Positions 38,983-48,061 of a stretch of DNA of 64,000 nucleotides are shown here, in pieces (position 1 is the stretch's first letter; each line of letters opens with the position of its first letter). Made by a program: the position numbers and the translations under genes. Below the pieces are notes generated by a model. That model was not told the origin of the DNA. It searched no databases and worked only from the letters and a program-made list of their open reading frames with translations. The stretch comes from Buchnera aphidicola (Mindarus abietinus) (lineage in GTDB: Bacteria > Pseudomonadota > Gammaproteobacteria > Enterobacterales > Enterobacteriaceae), in assembly GCF_964059085.1 (NCBI RefSeq), contig NZ_OZ060398.1, forward strand, positions 476,093 to 540,092. The letters are read 5' to 3'.

Positions 38983-39407
38983 GTTAGAATTATAAACTAA
39001 TGTAATAATTGTATATAATTATTATGAATAATTTTCTTTTTTCTAGCAAACTATTTTAATAAAAAAAATTTAAATAATGTATTTATTGCTTCTATTTAAT
39101 TTGAATATTCATTCAATATAATTAAATCATTATTTCATATTTTAAAAATAAAAAAATTAAAAAATTTTATTTAAATAAAAAATTATATATTTTATTTTAA
39201 AAAAAAATATTCAATAAAAATTTATATAGAAAAACCAGAATTATTCAAAAATTAACTTGTTATCATAAACTATGTTAAAATCAAATAAACAATATTTAAA
39301 AAAAATCAATTAAAAAAAAATACATTTAATAACATTTAATTTATTAAAAAATAAAAAAATAAATTTCTTTATAATAAAGATTTTTATTTTTTATAAAGGA
39401 CTGATCT
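38983..39407. other. Spacer between divergent rpmE and hslV
   Basis: This 425-base region separates rpmE and hslV. In E. coli priA, cytR and ftsN lie between them; none is recognisable here. It contains the likely rpmE -10 element next to the rpmE start. I looked for a sigma-32 heat-shock promoter for hslVU (CTTGAA with CCCCAT) and found none. Confidence 0.55.
38989..38994 (-). promoter_or_regulatory. Possible -10 element of rpmE
   Basis: A perfect TATAAT on the minus strand is followed by TCTAAC and then the rpmE ATG. If used, transcription would begin at or next to the start codon. The -35 region is only AT-rich, with no good TTGACA match, so the element is uncertain. Confidence 0.4.
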
Positions 39408-39962
39408 GTGACTACAATATTAAGTATTAGAGTTAAAAATCAAGTTGTTATTGGTGGGGATGGGCAAGCAACATTAGGCAATACAATTATGAAAAGTAAT
39501 GTTAAAAAAGTAAGAGGCCTTTATAAAGAAAAAATTATCGCTGGATTTGCTGGAAGCACAGCAGATGCTTTTACATTATTTGAATTATTTGAAAAAAAAT
39601 TATCTATGTATCAAGGACAATTACAAAGAGCAGCCATTGAACTTGCTAAGGATTGGAGAACCGATCGAATTCTAAGAAAATTAGAAGCGTTACTTGCAGT
39701 TGCAAATGAAGAATGTTCATTAATTATTAGTGGAAATGGAGATGTTATTCAACCTGAAGATGACTTAATTGCAATTGGTTCTGGAGGGCCTTATGCTCAA
39801 GCAGCAGCTAAAGCCTTAATAGAAAATACTAGTCTTAACGCGGAAGAAATTGTTAGAAAATCATTAAATATTGCTGCTAATATATGCATTTATACTAATC
39901 ATACTTTCACCATAAAAACTTTACATTCAAAAAAAGTAGGATCCTCTATATGTCAGAAATGA
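39408..39962 (+). CDS. hslV: ATP-dependent protease subunit HslV
   Basis: HslV is the proteasome-like peptidase of the HslVU protease. The start is GTG at 39408-39410, with AAGGA upstream, and removal of Met exposes the catalytic Thr2 of TTILSIRV. The [13 protein letters not shown] and [16 protein letters not shown] segments are near identical to E. coli. At 184 residues it is about eight longer than E. coli HslV, with a basic C-terminal tail. It overlaps hslU by 13 bases. Confidence 0.97.
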   Translation: MTTILSIRVKNQVVIGGDGQATLGNTIMKSNVKKVRGLYKEKIIAGFAGSTADAFTLFELFEKKLSMYQGQLQRAAIELAKDWRTDRILRKLEALLAVANEECSLIISGNGDVIQPEDDLIAIGSGGPYAQAAAKALIENTSLNAEEIVRKSLNIAANICIYTNHTFTIKTLHSKKVGSSICQK

Positions 39963-41281
39963 CTCCACTAGAAATTGTTCTAGAATTAAACAAATTTATT
40001 ATTGGGCAAAAAAAAGCAAAACGAGCCGTAGCTATCGCTCTTCGAAACCGATGGAGAAGAATGCAATTAAATCATGAATTACGTCATGAGATCACTCCAA
40101 AAAATATTTTAATGATAGGGCCTACTGGTGTAGGAAAAACTGAAATTGCTAGAAGATTAGCTAAATTAGCTAATGCACCTTTTATAAAAGTAGAGGCAAC
40201 AAAATTTACTGAAGTCGGTTACGTTGGAAAAGAAGTTGATTCCATTATCCGTGACTTAACCGATACTGCTATTAAATTAATTAAAACAAAAGTTATTGAA
40301 ATTAATAAAGAAAAAGTAAAAGAAAGAGCTGAAGCAAGAATTTTAGAAGTATTAGTTCCAACACCCAAAAGCAATTGGGAAAAACCAGGAGATACTCTTC
40401 GACCTACAGCTACAATTGAACTTTTTAGGAAAAGACTTCAAGAAGGAAAATTAGATGAAAAAGAAATAGAAATTAATATTTCAAATACTCCTATTGGAGT
40501 TGAAATTATGGCACCACCTGGAATGGAAGAGTTAACTAGTCAACTACAATCTCTCTTTCATAATATTAGTGGAAAAAAAATAAGTACTAAAAAATTAAAA
40601 ATCAAAGATGCTCTCAAATTACTAACAGAAGAAGAAGCTACAAAATTAGTTAACCCAGAAGAAATCAAAAAAGAAGCTATTAATTCAGTAGAACAAAATG
40701 GGATTGTTTTTATTGATGAAATAGATAAAATTTGCAAACGAAATAATGCAGCTGGTTTGGATATTTCTAGAGAAGGAGTCCAAAGAGATTTATTACCGTT
40801 AGTTGAAGGATGTACAGTGTCAACTAAATATGGAATGGTTAAAACTGACCATATTTTATTTATAGCTTCTGGCGCTTTTCAAACATGTACCCCTTCGGAT
40901 CTTATTCCAGAATTACAAGGTCGTTTGCCAATTCGAGTAGAGCTAAACGCTTTAACTATAGATGATTTTGAAAATATCTTAACAAAACCTAAAGCATCTA
41001 TTACTATGCAATACACTGCTTTAATGAAGACAGAAGGTGTAAACGTAACTTTTACTAAAGAAGGGATTAAAAAAATAGCAGAAGCTGCATGGAAGGTTAA
41101 TGAATCTATGGAGAACATTGGAGCTCGTAGATTACATACTGTTATGGAACGATTAATGGAAGAAATTTCTTTTTTTGCCAATGAAAAGAATGGAGAATCA
41201 ATTATTATCGACGTTAATTACGTTAGTAAACATCTAGATAAACTGATAGGAAATGAAGATCTTAGTAGATTTATTTTATAA
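39950..41281 (+). CDS. hslU: ATP-dependent protease ATPase subunit HslU
   Basis: HslU is the AAA+ unfoldase that feeds substrates to HslV. The 443-residue protein equals the E. coli length. It has the Walker [10 protein letters not shown] with Lys63, the pore-loop region [10 protein letters not shown] near residue 87, Walker [10 protein letters not shown] near residue 250, the sensor-2 [12 protein letters not shown] and the C-terminal EDLSRFIL tail that docks into HslV. Its ATG overlaps the end of hslV, so the two are translated together. A GC-containing terminator follows. Confidence 0.98.
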   Translation: MSEMTPLEIVLELNKFIIGQKKAKRAVAIALRNRWRRMQLNHELRHEITPKNILMIGPTGVGKTEIARRLAKLANAPFIKVEATKFTEVGYVGKEVDSIIRDLTDTAIKLIKTKVIEINKEKVKERAEARILEVLVPTPKSNWEKPGDTLRPTATIELFRKRLQEGKLDEKEIEINISNTPIGVEIMAPPGMEELTSQLQSLFHNISGKKISTKKLKIKDALKLLTEEEATKLVNPEEIKKEAINSVEQNGIVFIDEIDKICKRNNAAGLDISREGVQRDLLPLVEGCTVSTKYGMVKTDHILFIASGAFQTCTPSDLIPELQGRLPIRVELNALTIDDFENILTKPKASITMQYTALMKTEGVNVTFTKEGIKKIAEAAWKVNESMENIGARRLHTVMERLMEEISFFANEKNGESIIIDVNYVSKHLDKLIGNEDLSRFIL

Positions 41282-41345
41282 AAAATTAAAAAAATAATTT
41301 TTATTAATTTATTTAATTAAAAATAAAATTTTATATTTTTTATAT

Positions 41346-41382
41346 AAATCCATCTTTTTTATTCAATTAAGATGGATTTTTT
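41346..41382 (+). terminator. Rho-independent terminator of hslVU
   Basis: An 11-bp stem (AAATCCATCTT at 41346-41356 with its complement at 41369-41379), a 12-base loop and a run of T at 41377-41382 form a classic intrinsic terminator about 65 bases after hslU. Its four GC pairs make it one of the more GC-rich hairpins in the spacers of this window. Confidence 0.8.
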
Positions 41383-41563
41383 AATAAAATCTAAATAAAA
41401 ATTATTCTTTATTTTTCATATCTATTGATATTCTTTTTATTTGATACTTTTTATAAAAAAACTAATTTATATGTTATAATTAAACTGTTAAAAACATTAA
41501 AAAAATTTATTTTTTTAAAAAAAAAATAATAAAAAAATTTTCATATTATTTTAGGCAAATCAA

Positions 41564-42307
41564 ATGACAGAATGGATCAAAGCAAAAATTTTAAAAATAA
41601 AAAAATGGAATCATAATTTATTTAGCATAATACTAAAAGCTTCTATATCTCCATTTATACCTGGACAATATACTAAACTACTTTTAAATAAAGACGATCG
41701 AATTCAACGTGCTTATTCTTATGTAAACTCTTCAAGTAATTCTAATCTAGAGTTTTATATTGTTTTAGTACCAAACGGAAAAATGACATCTTTCTTGTAT
41801 AATTTAAAAGTTAATGAAGAAATTAGTATTTCAAAAAAATCTTTTGGTTTTTTTACTACAAGAGAAATTCCTAAAAAAGATATCCTTTGGATGTTTGCAA
41901 CTGGTACAGCAATTGGACCTTATTTGTCCATACTACAAGAAAAAAAAGAAGTATTTCAATTTAAAAAAATTGTTTTAATTTATGCTGTTCGCTACTATGA
42001 AGATTTAAATTACCTATATTTAATAAAAAAAATTCAAAGAAAATATGAAAATAAATTTCATTTTATTTCAATTACAAGCCGAAAAAAAAACACTAATTCA
42101 TTATTTGGTAGAATCCCTCAATTAATAGAAAATAAATTAATAGAAAAAAGAATAGGATTAAATATTACAAAAGAAACTTCTCATATAATGTTATGTGGAA
42201 ATCCGGAAATGGTTAAAGAAACTATTCTTTTACTTCAAAAAACAAGAAATATGAAAAAACATTTAAGAAGAAAACCAGGAGAAATTACTTCAGAAAATTA
42301 TTGGTAA
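41564..42307 (+). CDS. fpr: Ferredoxin (flavodoxin)--NADP+ reductase
   Basis: Fpr is an FAD enzyme that passes electrons between NADPH and ferredoxin or flavodoxin. The 247-residue protein has the FAD-binding RAYSYVNSSS segment near residue 46, the NADP-binding ATGTAIGPYLSIL near residue 111, LCGNPEMV near residue 210 and the C-terminal aromatic end ENYW. Length matches E. coli (248). It may reduce the Fdx encoded at 62 kb and so support iron-sulfur assembly. It converges on epmA. Confidence 0.95.
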   Translation: MTEWIKAKILKIKKWNHNLFSIILKASISPFIPGQYTKLLLNKDDRIQRAYSYVNSSSNSNLEFYIVLVPNGKMTSFLYNLKVNEEISISKKSFGFFTTREIPKKDILWMFATGTAIGPYLSILQEKKEVFQFKKIVLIYAVRYYEDLNYLYLIKKIQRKYENKFHFISITSRKKNTNSLFGRIPQLIENKLIEKRIGLNITKETSHIMLCGNPEMVKETILLLQKTRNMKKHLRRKPGEITSENYW

Positions 42308-42342
42308 TTATACATATATTAAAAAAAAATTTTAAAATTTAC

Positions 42343-43320
42343 TTACTTATTTAAATCAAATGCAATAACATCTTGAATTTTTTTTTGTTTTAATGCTAAC
42401 ATAATTAATCTATCAATTCCCAGAGCCATTCCTGAACATTTAGGAAATTTTCCTTTTTCTAAAGCATTCAAAAAATCTAAATCTAGAATAGACTTTGGTA
42501 AACCTAACTCTATTCTTTTTTTATTATCTATTTGAAATCTTTTTTTTTGTTCTTTCGCATCAGTTAACTCATAAAAACCGTTTCCTAACTCTATTCCTTT
42601 AAAAAAGAATTCAAATCTATCTGCTACTCTATTATCATTAATATTAATTGCGGATAAAGCAGCTTGAGCACGAGGAAAATGATAAATGCAAATTGGGTAT
42701 TTTTTTCCTATTTTTGGTTCTATCCTTTTCATAAACAATATTTCTAATAAATTATTAATGTTTTTTGTTAAAATAATTAAATTAGTAATACCTAATTTTT
42801 TAGCTATATTTTTTAATGTTTTTATTGAAACCGAAAGAGGATCTATTTTAAAGTATTTTAAAAATATATTTTGATAAGAAATAACATCTACTTTTTTACA
42901 TTTAAAAATTAACTTTAATAATTTTATAACTTCTAAAATTAAATCATGCATTAGATATCCTGGTTGATACCATTCAAGCATTGTAAACTCAGGATTATGA
43001 AAATTTCCTATTTCTTCATTTCTAAAACTATGACTAATTTGATAAATAGGTCCACTACCAGCAGCTAATAATCTTTTCATATAGTATTCTGGACTAGTGC
43101 TTAACCATAAGTCGTATTTCTTTTCCTTATTAGGTAAAAAATAAGTAGAAACAAATTGAGAAAGATTAGGATCTGTAACAGGATATTTATTTAAAATAGG
43201 TGTTTCTACTTCTAAAACAGATAATTTTGAAAAAAAATTTCGAATTTTAGAAATAATCAAAGATCGTTTTATTAAAATATCAATTGAAGTATTTGGGAAC
43301 CATTGAATTTTCTTTTTCAT
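42343..43320 (-). CDS. epmA: Elongation factor P--(R)-beta-lysine ligase
   Basis: EpmA (formerly YjeA, PoxA or GenX) attaches (R)-beta-lysine to elongation factor P and is a truncated lysyl-tRNA synthetase homologue. The 325-residue protein equals the E. coli length. It has the class II synthetase motifs: VLEVETPILNKYPVTDPN near residue 36, the SPEYYMKRLLAAGSGPIYQISHSFRNEE segment in motif 2, and SGMALGIDRLIML in motif 3. It lacks the anticodon-binding domain, which separates it from LysS. EF-P and EpmB are outside the window. Confidence 0.95.
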   Translation of the reverse strand: MKKKIQWFPNTSIDILIKRSLIISKIRNFFSKLSVLEVETPILNKYPVTDPNLSQFVSTYFLPNKEKKYDLWLSTSPEYYMKRLLAAGSGPIYQISHSFRNEEIGNFHNPEFTMLEWYQPGYLMHDLILEVIKLLKLIFKCKKVDVISYQNIFLKYFKIDPLSVSIKTLKNIAKKLGITNLIILTKNINNLLEILFMKRIEPKIGKKYPICIYHFPRAQAALSAININDNRVADRFEFFFKGIELGNGFYELTDAKEQKKRFQIDNKKRIELGLPKSILDLDFLNALEKGKFPKCSGMALGIDRLIMLALKQKKIQDVIAFDLNK

Positions 43321-43385
43321 AATTATTAAATAAAAACACCTTTTTGTATATTAAAAAAATTTTATAAAAATATAGACCTAAAATA

Positions 43386-43415
43386 TACAGAACATAATAA
43401 AAATTATGTTCTGTA
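43386..43415 (-). terminator. Hairpin terminator after the orphan gene
   Basis: A perfect 13-bp stem (TACAGAACATAAT at 43386-43398 with its complement at 43403-43415) encloses a 4-base A loop. It contains four GC pairs. It lies about 43 bases beyond the stop codon of the orphan protein in its transcription direction and before epmA, so it probably terminates that transcript. Confidence 0.65.
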
Positions 43416-43457
43416 CGTATTTATTGTAAATAAATTATTTTTAAATTAAATAAAAAT

Positions 43458-44264
43458 TTATTTCATAAAAAATAAGTATTTTATTGTTGGATTTTCGTAA
43501 GGAGAAATTGTTAAAAATGCACGAACTCCATAAGAAGTATAATCCTTATCAGAAGTTTCAGAATCTTTTAATTTTACTTGGGATATACTCGTTGCTAATA
43601 AAGTATACTTTCCATCTCCTAAACTATTAAGTTTATAACTTAACTTGCTAGAAGTAGGTAAAAATTTAGAAAAATCTGATTCTAATGTTTGTAAATCATC
43701 AAGAGATTTTTTAAAAACAGAAGGTTGTACATAACTAGATATTAATTGTCTATCTGAAAGATTAGGTACTTTCTTTTTAAGATTATTTAATAGCTCTTCA
43801 GGAGAATTTCCATTAATTTCTTTTCCATCCACAGTTATTGATACATTCTTATCAAGATTTTTTACAAAATTATTATTTAATTGAGTTGTATTCTTTAAAT
43901 GAATAAATGATTTTTGAAAAGGATTGCTAGGAAAAGGATCTTTTTTTGATGGAATTTCTTTAGATAAACTTTGCCAAATAGGATTATCGAAATCTTCATC
44001 TTGCATATTTGTTACATCAAACTCATCATTTTCATCAATAAAAAAACTAAAACCTTGAGGAAAAATATTTGTATTTTTTGGAAAGTATGTTATTTGACTA
44101 ACATTCGTACCTGAGTTACTAAATTTATCTTGGCGTATTTCATTAATTTCTTTAGAAAATTTTAAGTCAGAATTTAAAATTTTTTTATCTGAAGCGGGCG
44201 TAATATTTTTACTTTGGTTAATATCGAAAAGGTTTGTTTTATTAATAACCATTATAGATGACAT
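43458..44264 (-). CDS. Orphan hydrophilic protein, Buchnera-type hypothetical
   Basis: I do not recognise a functional family. The position (between epmA and rsmJ) recalls a hypothetical gene named yba-type in other Buchnera genomes. The 268-residue protein is hydrophilic, without transmembrane segment, signal peptide or cysteine. The first half is low-complexity, rich in Ser, Asn, Lys, Asp and Phe. The second half (about residues 140-268) looks folded, with VTVDGKEINGNSPEELLNNLKKK and VRAFLTISPYENPTIKYLFFMK at the end. AGGA lies ten bases before the ATG. It has its own near-consensus promoter and terminator and seems richer in GC than its neighbours, so it looks selected and well expressed. 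Confidence 0.85.
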   Translation of the reverse strand: MSSIMVINKTNLFDINQSKNITPASDKKILNSDLKFSKEINEIRQDKFSNSGTNVSQITYFPKNTNIFPQGFSFFIDENDEFDVTNMQDEDFDNPIWQSLSKEIPSKKDPFPSNPFQKSFIHLKNTTQLNNNFVKNLDKNVSITVDGKEINGNSPEELLNNLKKKVPNLSDRQLISSYVQPSVFKKSLDDLQTLESDFSKFLPTSSKLSYKLNSLGDGKYTLLATSISQVKLKDSETSDKDYTSYGVRAFLTISPYENPTIKYLFFMK

Positions 44265-44300
44265 AGTTTTTACATCCTTTCTTTACTTTCGATTAATTCT

Positions 44301-44329
44301 CTTTTACTCGCATTTTTTTTCTTAGTCAA
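44301..44329 (-). promoter_or_regulatory. Strong sigma-70 promoter of the orphan gene
   Basis: On the minus strand TTGACT (44329-44324), a spacer of exactly 17 bases and TAAAAG (44306-44301) form a good promoter, with the start codon about 37 bases after the -10. The spacer includes TGCGAG directly before the -10. No matching element is seen for divergent rsmJ. Confidence 0.6.
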
Positions 44330-44486
44330 GATCTCAATAACAGATATTTTAAATAATTTTAAATTTATATATTTTATTTTAAATATTTCTCAAAAAGAAT
44401 ATTTTTTTTAGTTTTTACTAGGAAATAAACAATATTTATGTTATAAATAAAGTTCATTTATCTAAAATTTTTTAATAACTAAAAAT

Positions 44487-45230
44487 ATGGTCTATATAGA
44501 AAATAATTCTAATGAAAAATGTTTAAAATTTATAAAAGAAAAATGGAAATTAAAACATAATCCTGCATCTTTAATAAAATTAATAATTAATCCTTTAAGA
44601 ATAGAACTAAAACATAGATATTTTTCTAATTTAGGGACTATATGTGTAGATTTTAATAAGAAGAGTATTTCTTATAGAGCTAATTTAGCCACAAGAAATA
44701 GTGAGGCCATAGCAAAAGCAGTAGGTCTTAAAAAAAATTATTTTCCTTTTATAATAGATGCTACTGCTGGATTGGGACAAGATGCATTTATACTCTCTAA
44801 ATTAGGGTGTAAAGTTCATATGTTTGAGCGAAATCCAATAGTTGCATTATTATTGTTCGACGGATTAAAAAGGGCTTACAATAATTTAAAATTTGGATCA
44901 TGGTTAAAAAAAAGATTATTTTTTTCTTATAGTTCTAGTTTTAGAATGAAAAAAATTTTATTAAAACGTCCAGATGTTATTTATTTAGATCCTATGTTTG
45001 CTATAAAAAAAAAAGCTTTATCTAAAAAAGAAATGAACCTATTAAAATTTTTTGTAGGAAAAGATTCAGATGCTATAGATTTATTAAACTTTTCATTTTC
45101 TTATGCAAAACATAGAATTGTAATAAAACGACCTCGTTCACTGCCACCTTTTTTTTCTAAAAAAGTTATTAATTCTATAATTACTAATAAATATCGATTT
45201 GATATTTATCCTCCTCAAAAAAGTATTTAA
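44487..45230 (+). CDS. rsmJ: 16S rRNA (guanine-1516-N2)-methyltransferase
   Basis: RsmJ (YhiQ) methylates G1516 of 16S rRNA with SAM. The 247-residue protein matches E. coli length (250). It has the SAM-binding IIDATAGLGQDAFILSKLGC segment near residue 88, MFERNPIVALLL, and the catalytic-region VIYLDPMFA near residue 164, followed by RIVIKRPRSLPP. It stands alone between the divergent orphan gene and the convergent transporter gene. Confidence 0.94.
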   Translation: MVYIENNSNEKCLKFIKEKWKLKHNPASLIKLIINPLRIELKHRYFSNLGTICVDFNKKSISYRANLATRNSEAIAKAVGLKKNYFPFIIDATAGLGQDAFILSKLGCKVHMFERNPIVALLLFDGLKRAYNNLKFGSWLKKRLFFSYSSSFRMKKILLKRPDVIYLDPMFAIKKKALSKKEMNLLKFFVGKDSDAIDLLNFSFSYAKHRIVIKRPRSLPPFFSKKVINSIITNKYRFDIYPPQKSI

Positions 45231-45345
45231 AAACTTAAAAAAATTCTTACAAATAAATTCATTTTCTTTAAATATTTAATTTTTTAAAATTTATTTATAA
45301 ATATTCTACAATAATATATTTTCAAAAAATTTATTTTTTATAATT

Positions 45346-46623
45346 TTAATACTTTTTTAACTTAAAAGACAAATATATGCCTATAAGTAATAAGTTTAAG
45401 ACAAATATAGAGACACCTATCCAACATCCAAATAACCAGAATAATCCTCCTATTGTTCCTAAAATACTTGCTCCAAAATAATAACTAATCAAATACATTG
45501 AAGATGCTTGTCCCTTAGCTTCTTTGACACGATATCCTATTGAACTACTTGCTATCGAATGTGCAGAAAAAAAACTACCTGAAAATAGGGTTAATCCTAA
45601 AAAAATACTTAAATAATTATTAAATTGAGTAACAATTAATCCTATTATCATAATAAAGAAAGAAAAAATTAATATTGTACTTCGATTATATCGATTTATT
45701 AAAGTACCTGCTTTTGGGGAAGTATAGACTCCTGTCAAGTAAACTACTGAAAGTAAACTAATTAAATTAGGATCTAGAAAAAACGGAGATACCATCAATC
45801 GATAACCTATATAGTTAAACAATGTTATAAAACTTCCCATCAAAATAAATCCGATTATAAATAAAATTATTAAAGCTCTATCTTTTAGATGAAATAAAAA
45901 GCTATTTATAAAAGATATATAATTTAACGAAACTGATTTAAAATTTTTTGATTTAGGTAGCATTAAAAGAAAAATTATTGTTGAAATTAAAGAAAAAAAA
46001 CCAATAATTAAAAATACTATTCTCCAAGAAAAGTAATTTCCTATTATTGCACTTAAAAATCTACCAATAAAACCTCCAAAAGTATTTCCACTGATATATA
46101 ATCCTATAGAAAAAGATAAATCATTTGGATAGATTTCCTCACTAAGATAACTCATACCTACCGCTGTAACACCACTTAAAGCTAATCCTATCAACAATCG
46201 CATAATGATTATTTCATGCCAATTATTTACTGCGGAGCATAAAATAGTTAATATAGCTGATATTAATAATGAAATCGACATGACTTTTTTTCTTCCAAAA
46301 AAATCTGAAAAAGATCCGGTAAATAACATTCCAATTGCCATTGTTATTGTAGTAGCTGAAAGCGAAATACTACTTTGTGATGGAGTTAAATGAAACTCTT
46401 TAGAAAAAATCGGTAAAATAGGTTGTACGCAGTACAAAATAGAAAATGTAGAAAATCCAGCAAAAAAAAAAGATAATGCTATTTTTATAAATTTTTTAGT
46501 GTTTCTCTTTACTAATTCTTTTTTTGATGTAAGTGTTTTTTTTTCTGAAAAATTAATTATTTTATTTTTTTTAAATGTTGATTTAAAATCTATTTCTTTT
46601 TTATTTTTGATTAAATTAAACAA
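45346..46623 (-). CDS. MFS transporter, YnfM-like
   Basis: This 425-residue protein is a 12-helix major facilitator. It closely follows E. coli YnfM along the whole chain: ILYCVQPILPIFSKEF near residue 62, motif A GSFSDFFGRKKVM near residue 103, VGMSYLSEEIYP, GLYISGNTFGGFIGR, FNYIGYRLM and AKGQASSMYLISYY. The substrate is unknown; related proteins are described as efflux carriers. The start is TTG at 46621-46623 with an AGGAG six bases upstream, so I accept it. An N-terminal charged extension of about 48 residues precedes the first helix. It is probably important for host exchange, as few carriers remain in such genomes. Confidence 0.93.
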   Translation of the reverse strand: MFNLIKNKKEIDFKSTFKKNKIINFSEKKTLTSKKELVKRNTKKFIKIALSFFFAGFSTFSILYCVQPILPIFSKEFHLTPSQSSISLSATTITMAIGMLFTGSFSDFFGRKKVMSISLLISAILTILCSAVNNWHEIIIMRLLIGLALSGVTAVGMSYLSEEIYPNDLSFSIGLYISGNTFGGFIGRFLSAIIGNYFSWRIVFLIIGFFSLISTIIFLLMLPKSKNFKSVSLNYISFINSFLFHLKDRALIILFIIGFILMGSFITLFNYIGYRLMVSPFFLDPNLISLLSVVYLTGVYTSPKAGTLINRYNRSTILIFSFFIMIIGLIVTQFNNYLSIFLGLTLFSGSFFSAHSIASSSIGYRVKEAKGQASSMYLISYYFGASILGTIGGLFWLFGCWIGVSIFVLNLLLIGIYLSFKLKKY

Positions 46624-46793
46624 AATTAACTCCTAAATTAAATTTTAATATATTAATAAAAATTAAATTGACTAACTTAATTGCTGCTAATTTAAAAGTA
46701 AATAATTTTTTATTATTAAATACATTTATATGAATTTCATTTATATTTTTTTAAAAAAATAAGTTAATATTTTTTTAACTAAATTATGATTTA

Positions 46794-47624
46794 TTATAAA
46801 TGAATTACTCCATCATAAACATGTTCTGCTGGACCAACCATATATATATATCCATCTTCTTTTTTCCAAAAAATTTCTAATTTTCCACCTATTAATTCTA
46901 CTGTAACTCTATCTAATAATAAATTTTGTTTAATTCCTATAGCAACAGCTGCACAGGCTCCACTTCCACAAGATTTTGTTTCTTTTGATCCTCGTTCATA
47001 TACTCTTAATTTAATTTTTTTTGAATTAATAATTTCCATAAAACCTACATTTACGCTATTTGGAAAAAATTTATTTTTCTGTATTAAAGGTGATAAACTA
47101 TTAACAAGTGTTGTATTAATGTTTTTAACAGAAATAACACAATGAGGATTTCCCATTGAAACTGCGCCAAAATAGATTTTTTTTTCTTTAATTAATAAAG
47201 AATATTTTTTTTTAAATTTTTTAGTTAATATTGGAATATTACACGGTTTAAAATCAGGTTTTCCCATATTTACTTTTATAAGTTTATTTTTTAAAATACT
47301 TAAAACTAAAATTCCTTTTTTTGTACTGACTAAAATTTTTTTATTTTTTGTAAAACCTTTTAAATATAGAAAATGAGCAAAACAACGTGCTCCATTACCA
47401 CACTGTTCTACTTCTTTTCCATCCGCATTAAAAATTCTATAATTAAAATCAATTCCAGATTGAAAAGATTTTTCAACAAAAAGTAATTGATCAAAACCTA
47501 TCCCTGTATAACGATTAGATAAAACTTGAATCTTTTCAGAATCTAAATGAACGTTTTGTGTAATATTTTCAATTATTACAAAATCATTACTTAATCCATG
47601 CATTTTTGAAAAATTAATTTTCAT
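46794..47624 (-). CDS. dapF: Diaminopimelate epimerase
   Basis: DapF converts LL- to meso-diaminopimelate, the precursor of lysine and of peptidoglycan. The 276-residue protein has both catalytic cysteines: Cys75 in EQCGNGARC and Cys219 in TKSCGSGAC, with FSKMHGLSNDFV at the start and MGNPHCV near residue 157. Length matches E. coli (274). Lysine supply to the host is a central symbiont function, so its intact state is expected. Confidence 0.98.
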   Translation of the reverse strand: MKINFSKMHGLSNDFVIIENITQNVHLDSEKIQVLSNRYTGIGFDQLLFVEKSFQSGIDFNYRIFNADGKEVEQCGNGARCFAHFLYLKGFTKNKKILVSTKKGILVLSILKNKLIKVNMGKPDFKPCNIPILTKKFKKKYSLLIKEKKIYFGAVSMGNPHCVISVKNINTTLVNSLSPLIQKNKFFPNSVNVGFMEIINSKKIKLRVYERGSKETKSCGSGACAAVAIGIKQNLLLDRVTVELIGGKLEIFWKKEDGYIYMVGPAEHVYDGVIHL

Positions 47625-48061
47625 ATTTTTTTCTTATTATTATTTATAAAGTTATCAAAACTATATTATTTATTTTTTAAATTCTTTAAGTATTATAATT
47701 ACTATTTATCAATAGAGAAAGAAATTGGTGCCTATAACTGAAAAATGTTTTTAATACCCCGAAAAAAATAAATTTTTTGTAACTAAAAAAAATTTTTGAT
47801 TTTAAAAAAAATAAATACTTGTGAACTATTTTTGATTATACTGTAATTAATGATTAAAAAATTTTACAAATAAAATTTATATATTTATATAAATTAAATT
47901 ATTTAAAATAATTAAAAAAATATTTAAAAAATATTTTTTTATATATTCCAAAATTTTTTTTTATTTTTTTAAAAATTTTTTTAAAAAACATAAAGTTTTT
48001 CAAACCAAATTGAATTTTTATTTATAAATAAAAAATTACTTTTACAATATTTATCTAAAAA
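47625..48061. other. Gene-free spacer between dapF and hemC
   Basis: These 437 bases lie between the divergent dapF and hemC genes. In E. coli cyaA and cyaY lie between them. I see no cyaY frame, so if frataxin-like CyaY is kept it is elsewhere. The region must hold both promoters; none stands out. Confidence 0.55.

Noticed and set aside
39240..39407. Heat-shock sigma-32 promoter before hslV
   Set aside because: No CTTGAA-type box with a suitably spaced CCCCAT-like element is present.
40879..41181. Minus-strand frame inside hslU
   Set aside because: It is a shadow of the highly conserved hslU sequence.
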